Assembly (NCBI GenBank): GCA_023388075.1
Contig: JAEWGX010000125.1
Span: 1 to 10,749, forward strand
Source of the DNA: Pseudomonadota bacterium
GTDB lineage: Bacteria > Pseudomonadota > Gammaproteobacteria > Burkholderiales > Burkholderiaceae_E
DNA length: 10,749 nucleotides
Direction: 5' to 3'
The notes under the pieces: model-generated
Seen by the model: the letters and a program-made list of their open reading frames with translations, nothing else
Database searches by the model: none
What the model was told of the DNA's origin: nothing
Shown: positions 6,255 to 10,749 of the stretch, one piece after another
Numbering within the stretch: position 1 is the first letter of the stretch
Layout: the number at the start of each line of letters is the position of its first letter
Program-made: the position numbers and the translations under genes

Positions 6255-7412
6255 TCAGAGCGGCACGGCGGCGCGCCCGGCGCGACTGCGGGCGATCACG
6301 GTCTTCATGATCGGCGCGGTCCCGTCGCCGAGCTGGAAGCCGAGCACGTCGCGCAGCCGCTGCTCCATGACGCCGCGGTCGTAGCCGCCGTGGCCATGCA
6401 GCAGCAGGCATTGGTGCACCACCTCGTAGGCGAGCTGGGGCGCCCACCACTTGGCCATGGCGGCCTCGGCGGCATGCGGCGCGCCCTGGTCCTTGAGCCA
6501 TAGGGCCTGCAGGCACAGCAGCCGCGCGGCCTCCACCTGCGTGTCCAGCTCGGCAAGCGGGTGCGACACGCCCTGGAAGGCCGAGAGCGGCTTGCCGAAG
6601 GCCTCGCGCTGCGCGACCTGCCGCCAGGTCTCCTCGAGCGAGACGCGAGCCACGCCGAGCACCTGCAGCCCGATCAGGGCGCGAGAGAAGTCGAAGCCCT
6701 GCATCACCTGCACGAAGCCCTGGTCCTCCTCGCCGAGCCGATGGTCCTCCGGCACCCGCACCTTGTCGAAGAAGAGCGATCCGCGGCCGATCGCGCGCTG
6801 GCCGTGGCAATCGAACCGGCTGCGGGTGATGCCCGGCAGGTCCGTCGGCACCAGCAGCGCGGTGATCCCGCGCGCGCCGGACTCCGGCGATCCGGTGCGG
6901 CCGAAGACGATCACCGCATCGGCCTGGTCGGCAGCCGAGATCGAGGTCTTCTCGCCTTCCAGGATGTAGCCTCCGTCCGCCCGGGTGATGCGCAGGCGCA
7001 GGTTCGCGGCATCGGAGCCGCCGCGCGGCTCGGTGAGCGCGATCGCGACCAGCCGCTCGCCGGCGACCATGCCCTGGAGCCATGGGCCGGCGACCTCGGG
7101 GCGCGCATGCTGGGAGAGTATCTGCCCGTTCAGCGAAGCAAGCAGGTTGACGTAGCTCATGCTGAGGTCGACCCGCGCGATCTCCTCGTGGATCACGCCG
7201 GCGGCGACGCTGCCCATGCCCTGTCCACCGGCTGGCTCCGGAAGCTCCGGCGCGATGAGCCCCAACGACCCCATTTCCCGCATCAGCCCGCGGTCCAGTA
7301 TCCGGGTGCGGTCTCGCTCCAGGTATCCGGGCGCGAGCCGCGCCTCGGCGAAGCGCCGGACGTGGTCCGCCAGCGCGACCAGGTCCGCGTCGAGGTAGGG
7401 ATTCGGCGTCAC
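6255..7412 (-). CDS. aliB: Cyclohexanecarboxyl-CoA dehydrogenase (acyl-CoA dehydrogenase family)
   Basis: The product has 385 residues, starting at GTG, typical acyl-CoA dehydrogenase (ACAD) length. Domain order is the standard helical N-domain, beta middle domain and helical C-domain. Visible motifs: ALTEPRGGSDAAN (125-137), close to the ACAD signature that contacts FAD and substrate; REAFGKP (269-275); LLHGHGGYD (337-345); and RDVLGFQLGDGT (354-365). The last aligns with the RDAKIYQIYEGT motif of ordinary ACADs, so the catalytic Glu is Asp363 here. The enzyme would oxidise cyclohexanecarboxyl-CoA to cyclohex-1-ene-1-carboxyl-CoA, passing electrons to ETF. The specific name rests mainly on its place after badH and badI and on the Asp; a different ring- or dicarboxyl-CoA substrate is possible. 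The GTG start overlaps the badI stop by 4 bases (GTGA) and gives a natural N-terminus (TPNPYLDADLV). No ATG start lies nearby in frame. It is the last gene of the operon. Confidence 0.86.
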   Translation of the reverse strand: MTPNPYLDADLVALADHVRRFAEARLAPGYLERDRTRILDRGLMREMGSLGLIAPELPEPAGGQGMGSVAAGVIHEEIARVDLSMSYVNLLASLNGQILSQHARPEVAGPWLQGMVAGERLVAIALTEPRGGSDAANLRLRITRADGGYILEGEKTSISAADQADAVIVFGRTGSPESGARGITALLVPTDLPGITRSRFDCHGQRAIGRGSLFFDKVRVPEDHRLGEEDQGFVQVMQGFDFSRALIGLQVLGVARVSLEETWRQVAQREAFGKPLSAFQGVSHPLAELDTQVEAARLLCLQALWLKDQGAPHAAEAAMAKWWAPQLAYEVVHQCLLLHGHGGYDRGVMEQRLRDVLGFQLGDGTAPIMKTVIARSRAGRAAVPL

Positions 7413-8206
7413 TTGGCGTAGCGCCGGAAGTCGGGCTTGCGCTTCTCGCGCAACGCATTGACGCCTTCGTGCGACTCCTCGGTCTCGTAGAAGAGCTTGA
7501 GCGCATACATGCCCATGCCGGCGATGCCGGCCTGGTGCGCGGTATCCATGTTGAAGCTGCGCTTGGCGATGGCGAGCGCCGTCGGGCTGCGCTCGCAGAT
7601 CTCCTCGGCCCACTTCTGCACTTCCTCGTCGAGCTTCTCGTGCGGCACGCAGGCGTTGGCCAGGCCCATGGCCACCGCCTCGGCGCCCGAGTAGCGGCGG
7701 CAGAGGTACCACATCTCGCGCGCCTTCTTCTCGCCCACCACGCGAGCGAGCAGGGCCGTGCCGAAGCCGGGGTCCACCGATCCCATCCGGGGTCCGACCT
7801 GGCCGAAGATCGCCTTCTCCGAGCAGATGGTGAGATCGCAGATGGTGCAGAGAACGTTTCCGCCGCCGATCGCGTAGCCCTGGACCCGGGCGATCACCGG
7901 CTTGGGGACGTCGCGGATCGCGCTGTGCAGCTCCTCCATCGGCAGGCCGATGGTGCCGCGGCCGTCGTAGTTGCCGTCGTGTGCGGACTGGTCGCCGCCG
8001 GTGCAGAAGGCACGATCGCCAGCCCCGGCAAGCACGATCGCGCCGATCGCGCGATCGTAGCCGGCGCGATTGAGAGCGCGGATCAGCTCGTCGCAGGTCT
8101 GGCCGCGGAAGGCATTCATCTTGTCCGGCCGGTTGATGGTGATCCAGGCGACCGCGTTGCGAACCTCGTAGCGGATGTCTTCGTATTCGTTGCTGCCGTT
8201 GGTCAT
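7409..8206 (-). CDS. badI: 2-ketocyclohexanecarboxyl-CoA hydrolase (crotonase family)
   Basis: The product has 265 residues, near the length of Rhodopseudomonas palustris BadI. It is a crotonase-fold protein of the MenB/BadI branch. Seen: INRPDKMNAF (24-33); AFCTGGDQSAH (66-76), where GGDQ is typical of MenB and BadI; the oxyanion-hole region YAIGGGN (111-117); and GQVGPRMGSVDPGFGT (135-150), which matches the MenB GPKVGSFD region with an Asp at 145. The C-terminus ends with EKRKPDFR, common in this branch. BadI opens the ring of 2-ketocyclohexane-1-carboxyl-CoA hydrolytically to pimelyl-CoA, a reverse-Claisen counterpart of the MenB ring closure. The ATG at 8206 is preceded by GAGGAGAAG (8212-8220); the open frame further upstream is not coding. 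It lies 71 bases after badH and overlaps aliB by 4 bases. MenB itself is unlikely because no menaquinone genes are present and badH is adjacent. Confidence 0.93.
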   Translation of the reverse strand: MTNGSNEYEDIRYEVRNAVAWITINRPDKMNAFRGQTCDELIRALNRAGYDRAIGAIVLAGAGDRAFCTGGDQSAHDGNYDGRGTIGLPMEELHSAIRDVPKPVIARVQGYAIGGGNVLCTICDLTICSEKAIFGQVGPRMGSVDPGFGTALLARVVGEKKAREMWYLCRRYSGAEAVAMGLANACVPHEKLDEEVQKWAEEICERSPTALAIAKRSFNMDTAHQAGIAGMGMYALKLFYETEESHEGVNALREKRKPDFRRYAK

Positions 8207-8211
8207 GGGGG

Positions 8212-8220
8212 CTTCTCCTC
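8212..8220 (-). promoter_or_regulatory. Shine-Dalgarno of badI (GAGGAGAAG)
   Basis: Read on the minus strand, GAGGAG ends 8 bases before the ATG at 8206. It fixes the badI start, since the frame stays open for over 700 bases upstream through badH. The remaining bases of the badH-badI spacer (8221-8277) show no clear promoter or terminator, so the two genes are probably one transcript. Confidence 0.75.
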
Positions 8221-8277
8221 GTGTCCAGTCTGCTGAGGGGGCGTTCGTGCGGCACGGGCGCGCAGGAGCGCGGCGCG

Positions 8278-9045
8278 TCAACCGGCCATGGTGAGGCCAC
8301 CCGAGACGCTCAGGACCTGTCCGGTCACGTAGGCGGCCGCATCGCTCGCGAAGAAGAGCACCGCCCCCGGCAGGTCGTCCGGCTGGCCGATGCGCCCGAG
8401 CGGGATGGCGCGGGTGAACGCCTCCACCAGCTTCTCCGGGTTGCCCGCGCCCTGCTTGTAGTCCGCGAAGAGCGCGGTGTCCGTGGGACCCGGGCAGACG
8501 ACGTTGACCGTGATGCCGTGGCGCGCGTGCTCGCGCGCGATCGTCTTGGAGAAAGCCACGAGCCCGCCCTTGCAGGCGGCGTACACGGCTTCGCCGGAAG
8601 ACCCGACGCGGGCGGCATCCGACGCGATGTTGACGATGCGTCCCGCCTTGCGGCCGACCATGCCGGGAAGCACCGCGTGATGCATGTTCAGCGCCCCGAC
8701 CAGGTTGATGGCGATCAGCTTGTCCCACTCCGCGGGCCCGGTCTTCAGGAACGGCCGGAAGACGTCCCATCCGGCGTTGTTCACCAGCACGTCGACCTCG
8801 CCCAGCTGTGTCGTGAGGGCCGCGAGCGCAGCATCCACTCCGGCCCGGTCGGTGATGTCGCAGGCGAAGGCGGCCGCGTCGCCGCCGGCCTGGGTGACCG
8901 ATTGCGCGGTCACCCGAGCGGCGGGCTCGTCCCGGTCCAGCACCGCCACGCGAGCGCCCTCGCGGGCGAAATGCCGGCACAGCGCGCCGCCGATGCCGCC
9001 TCCCCCGCCGGTCACGACCACCACCTTGCCTTCGAAACGATTCAT
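8278..9045 (-). CDS. badH: 2-hydroxycyclohexanecarboxyl-CoA dehydrogenase (short-chain dehydrogenase/reductase)
   Basis: The product has 255 residues, the classical SDR length and that of R. palustris BadH. Seen in order: the nucleotide-binding TGGGGGIGG (12-20), Asp37 at the end of the second strand (favours NAD+ over NADP+), NNAG (89-92), Asn114, and catalytic Ser142, Tyr155 and Lys159 (Y-x3-K), then the PGPTDTALF stretch and the C-terminal 'VTGQVLSVSGGLTM'. The enzyme would oxidise 2-hydroxycyclohexane-1-carboxyl-CoA to the 2-keto compound, the substrate of BadI. The ATG at 9045 is chosen because MNRFEGKVVVVTGG is the normal SDR start and a strong AAGGAGG lies 6 bases upstream; ATGs at 9060 and above are rejected. 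First gene of the leftward badH-badI-aliB operon and divergent from badR. SDRs are hard to name by sequence alone; the neighbours make the BadH assignment strong. Confidence 0.92.
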   Translation of the reverse strand: MNRFEGKVVVVTGGGGGIGGALCRHFAREGARVAVLDRDEPAARVTAQSVTQAGGDAAAFACDITDRAGVDAALAALTTQLGEVDVLVNNAGWDVFRPFLKTGPAEWDKLIAINLVGALNMHHAVLPGMVGRKAGRIVNIASDAARVGSSGEAVYAACKGGLVAFSKTIAREHARHGITVNVVCPGPTDTALFADYKQGAGNPEKLVEAFTRAIPLGRIGQPDDLPGAVLFFASDAAAYVTGQVLSVSGGLTMAG

Positions 9046-9051
9046 CTGGGG

Positions 9052-9058
9052 CCTCCTT
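9052..9058 (-). promoter_or_regulatory. Strong Shine-Dalgarno of badH (AAGGAGG)
   Basis: On the minus strand AAGGAGG ends 6 bases before the ATG at 9045. It settles the start against in-frame ATGs 15 to 84 bases upstream, which lack a comparable site and would put an unusual Arg-rich leader before the SDR fold. Confidence 0.85.
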
Positions 9059-9118
9059 GCCATGCCGCCGTGGCGGCGATGCGGGCGCGACCGCGGCGAG
9101 GGCTCGCCAATCAGCCGG

Positions 9119-9146
9119 AAAATGGGCAATATATTAACCTAATTGG
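9119..9146. promoter_or_regulatory. AT-rich operator/promoter candidate between badR and badH
   Basis: An AT-rich island stands out in otherwise very GC-rich DNA. It contains the perfect 8-base palindrome AATATATT (9128-9135), and CAAT/ATTG ends at 9127-9130 and 9142-9145. A further imperfect inverted pair, CCAATCAG (9107-9114) and CTAATTGG (9139-9146), matches at 7 of 8 positions. MarR-family regulators usually bind AT-rich pseudo-palindromes in the gap between their own gene and the target, so this is the likely BadR site and the core of both promoters. TAATAT (minus strand) and TATATT (plus strand) could act as -10 boxes, but I see no convincing -35 for either. A separate dyad TCCCT-g-AGGGA lies at 9171-9181. 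Confidence 0.45.
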
Positions 9147-9205
9147 AGTGGTATCCGCGAGTGCGTGCCGTCCCTGAGGGATGGCAGAAATCGCAGGGAG
9201 TTCAT

Positions 9206-9211
9206 GGAGGG
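9206..9211 (+). promoter_or_regulatory. Shine-Dalgarno of badR (GGAGGG)
   Basis: GGAGGG lies 5 bases before the ATG at 9217 and decides that start. The earlier in-frame ATG at 9181 has its only purine-rich sequence (GAGGG) directly touching it, which is too close to work well. Confidence 0.75.
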
Positions 9212-9216
9212 TTCCT

Positions 9217-9714
9217 ATGAAGGGAAGCCGGAAAATGCGGATGGAGCTGGCCAACCGGCTGTTCTTTCGCCTTTACCAGTGTGCCAATATGTTGCATAAG
9301 ACTGGGACCCGCGCGATCGAGGCGGAGGGGCTCACCACCCAGCAATGGGCGGTGCTCGGGGCGCTGTCCCAACCCCGGGCGGACGGCGGGATGAGGATCG
9401 GGGACCTGGCCCGCTACCTCATGGTGAGCCGGCAGAACCTGTCGGGCGTCATCGGCCGGCTCGAGCGCGACGGCCACGTCGCCAGCAGCGCCGATCCCCA
9501 GGATCGACGATCCCGCCTGGTGGCCATGACGCCGCAGGGGCGCCTCGTCTGGCAACGCGATGCCCTGCCCAAGATCCATGCCTACTACGACAAGGTGCTG
9601 GAGGATTTCTCGGTCAACGACACCATCCACACCGTCCACTACCTGCTGAAGATGCTCGAGGCGATGAAGCGGGTCGACACCGGCGGCTCCGAGGAGGAGG
9701 CGGCCGGTCCCTGA
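9217..9714 (+). CDS. badR: MarR-family transcriptional regulator, BadR-like
   Basis: The product has 165 residues, usual for MarR proteins. It has an N-terminal dimerisation helix (ANRLFFRLYQCANMLH), then a winged helix-turn-helix: GLTTQQWAVLGAL (38-50), RIGDLARYLMVSRQNLSGVIGRLERDG (about 60-86, recognition helix from Ser71) and the wing D-P-Q-D-R-R-S-R (93-100), with the conserved Asp and Arg of MarR wings. A C-terminal dimerisation helix and an acidic tail follow. In R. palustris BadR is a MarR-type repressor of the cyclohexanecarboxylate genes and is reported to be released by 2-ketocyclohexane-1-carboxyl-CoA. The divergent position next to badH supports the same role here, including autoregulation. 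The ligand is inferred from R. palustris, not from this sequence. No other regulator is present in the window. Confidence 0.85.
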   Translation: MKGSRKMRMELANRLFFRLYQCANMLHKTGTRAIEAEGLTTQQWAVLGALSQPRADGGMRIGDLARYLMVSRQNLSGVIGRLERDGHVASSADPQDRRSRLVAMTPQGRLVWQRDALPKIHAYYDKVLEDFSVNDTIHTVHYLLKMLEAMKRVDTGGSEEEAAGP

Positions 9715-9784
9715 GCACCCCGGCAGGGTGGCGCGCCGCCCCGCCCCGCCTGCGTCGCCCTTCCCGGCCGCCGTCCTGCGAGCG

Positions 9785-10749
9785 CTACTTGCCGCCGCTG
9801 CGGGCGAACTCGGCGGATTGCTCCTTGACGACCTTCATCACCACGTCGTCGTAGGCGGAGAACCAGTCGGACTGGGGAACCCACTTGGTGCCGTCCCACA
9901 TGTCGATCCGGGTCTTGCCGCCGCCTCCGTGGTCCTGGGCGGTGACGGTCACCGGCGCGATGAGACCGTTCGCGTCGAAGTTGCGCAGGTTCTCCAGGCC
10001 GCCCTTGATGGCCGTCGGCGTCAGCTTCGCCTTCGGGTCCTTCTTGTACGCGTTGCGCAGTCCCTCGAAGATCGTGGAGTACATGGCAAGGCCGGTGTTG
10101 TAGTAGATGTCGTCCAGGTGCTTCGGATCGCCGCTACCCTTGCCCTTGTCGTACAGGTCCTTGATGATGCGCTGGATCAGCGGGTGGTCCTTGCCGCCGA
10201 TCACGTTGGTGCCGCGCTTGACGCCCTTCGCTTCGGCCGGACCGATGGTGTTGATGTCCACCTCGTTCAGCCAGTTCACCGAGATCAGCTTGTCCATCGG
10301 GATGCCGTTGCGCTTCATCTCGCGCGCGGCCACGACGTGCATGGCCGAGAGGTTCCAGGTGATCACCCAGTCGGGGTTGAAGCGGCGGATCTGCGTCCAG
10401 ACGGCGGCCTGGTCCTTGCCGGGCATCGGGTTGGGGAAGAGGCCCAGGTCGAACCCCTCGGTCTGCGCAAGCGTCTTCAGGACCGGGATCGGCTCCTGGC
10501 CGAAGGCATAGTCGGGATAGATGAAGCCGATCTTCACGCCCTTCAGGTTGCCGTTCTGCCGGGTCTTGATGAAGTGGACGTTGTTGGCCATCTGCCCCCA
10601 GTAGGTCGGTCCGATCGGGAAGACCCACTTGAACACCTCGCCGTCGATGGCGTCGCCGCGTCCGACGAAGGACTGCAGCAGGATGTTGCCGTCGGACATG
10701 ATCCGCGGCAGCACCGCCCGCGAGACCGGCGTCGAGAGGAAGTCGAAGA
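9785..10749 (-). CDS. ABC transporter periplasmic substrate-binding protein, branched-chain amino acid type, cut by right edge
   Basis: The C-terminal 320 residues of a leftward gene are visible; the frame is open to the last base, so the signal peptide and first lobe are outside. The sequence has the Peripla_BP_6/LivK pattern: 'LKGVKIGFIYPDYAFGQE' (an inter-lobe strand and helix), 'PDWVITWNLSAMHVVAAREMKRNG', 'YYNTGLAMYSTIFEGLRNAY' and a C-terminal lobe ending 'MWDGTKWVPQSDWF'. It stops with TAG. Such proteins deliver amino acids, or in catabolic clusters aromatic and other organic acids, to Liv-type permeases. Its closeness to the bad genes suggests, but does not show, uptake of a cyclic carboxylate. 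It converges on badR with a 70-base gap (9715-9784) that holds only a weak hairpin, CACCC-cggca-GGGTG (9716-9730), without a T-run. Confidence 0.9.
   Translation of the reverse strand, partial: FDFLSTPVSRAVLPRIMSDGNILLQSFVGRGDAIDGEVFKWVFPIGPTYWGQMANNVHFIKTRQNGNLKGVKIGFIYPDYAFGQEPIPVLKTLAQTEGFDLGLFPNPMPGKDQAAVWTQIRRFNPDWVITWNLSAMHVVAAREMKRNGIPMDKLISVNWLNEVDINTIGPAEAKGVKRGTNVIGGKDHPLIQRIIKDLYDKGKGSGDPKHLDDIYYNTGLAMYSTIFEGLRNAYKKDPKAKLTPTAIKGGLENLRNFDANGLIAPVTVTAQDHGGGGKTRIDMWDGTKWVPQSDWFSAYDDVVMKVVKEQSAEFARSGGK

Noticed and set aside
6085..7506. Long minus-strand open frame (473 codons) overlapping aliB in another frame
   Set aside because: Its Arg/Ala/Gly/Pro-rich translation has no domain, and the overlapping frame encodes a well-conserved acyl-CoA dehydrogenase.
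7409..8206. MenB (dihydroxynaphthoyl-CoA synthase) for the crotonase gene
   Set aside because: The two families share the GGDQ and GSxD regions, but there are no menaquinone genes here and the neighbours are BadH, an acyl-CoA dehydrogenase and a MarR regulator, which fit BadI.
8207..8980. Upstream extension of the badI frame
   Set aside because: The extension runs through badH in another frame and is Arg/Gly-rich; a good Shine-Dalgarno fixes the start at 8206.
8221..9177. Plus-strand open frame opposite badH
   Set aside because: Antisense shadow of an SDR gene with all its motifs; no Shine-Dalgarno or family resemblance.
9181..9216. Earlier ATG for badR at 9181
   Set aside because: Its purine-rich sequence touches the ATG, whereas the ATG at 9217 has a well-spaced GGAGGG.
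9716..9730. CACCC-cggca-GGGTG hairpin as a terminator between badR and the binding-protein gene
   Set aside because: Only 5 base pairs and no T-run on either strand; not enough to call a terminator.

Overview
The window is very GC-rich, densely coded chromosomal DNA. It most likely comes from a Pseudomonadota (proteobacterium), and gene content and codon use fit Betaproteobacteria/Burkholderiales best. That placement is an inference, because there is no rRNA or other phylogenetic marker here. I see no tRNA, rRNA, insertion sequence, phage gene or CRISPR array.

Region 1 (1-5227) is about the cell envelope. The C-terminal part of a DUF748 (AsmA-like) protein runs rightward from the left edge. 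It meets, tail to tail with only 6 bases between stops, a leftward pqi operon read as pqiA1 (5227-4514), pqiA2 (4517-3900), pqiB (3907-2192), pqiC (2195-1497). Every junction in this operon overlaps, by 4, 8 and 4 bases. By family knowledge PqiA is an inner-membrane partner, PqiB is a triple-MCE protein that spans the periplasm, and PqiC is an outer-membrane lipoprotein; together they form an intermembrane lipid-transport machine.

Region 2 (5355-6149) is a single rightward DUF72 (YecE-like) gene, divergent from the pqi operon across a 127-base gap that holds a perfect GC-rich inverted repeat.

Region 3 (6255-9714) is a cyclohexanecarboxylate catabolic module. A MarR-type regulator, badR (rightward), is divergent from a leftward operon badH-badI-aliB. 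AliB would oxidise cyclohexanecarboxyl-CoA to cyclohex-1-ene-1-carboxyl-CoA. A hydratase (BadK, not in the window) would then form 2-hydroxycyclohexanecarboxyl-CoA, BadH would oxidise it to the 2-keto compound, and BadI would open the ring to pimelyl-CoA for beta-oxidation. BadR probably controls the operon from an unusually AT-rich island between badR and badH. The CoA ligase (AliA) is also absent from the window.

Region 4 (9785-10749) is the C-terminal part of a leftward periplasmic substrate-binding protein of the branched-chain amino acid type ABC transporters, cut by the right edge. It converges on badR and may belong to an uptake system linked to the catabolic genes.

I do not see a wholly undescribed system. 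The points most worth following are the Asp-for-Glu replacement at the catalytic position of AliB, the minimal bad/ali layout with its operator candidate, the OmpA-like motif split by a long insertion in the DUF748 protein, and the closely adjacent MCE and AsmA-like genes.
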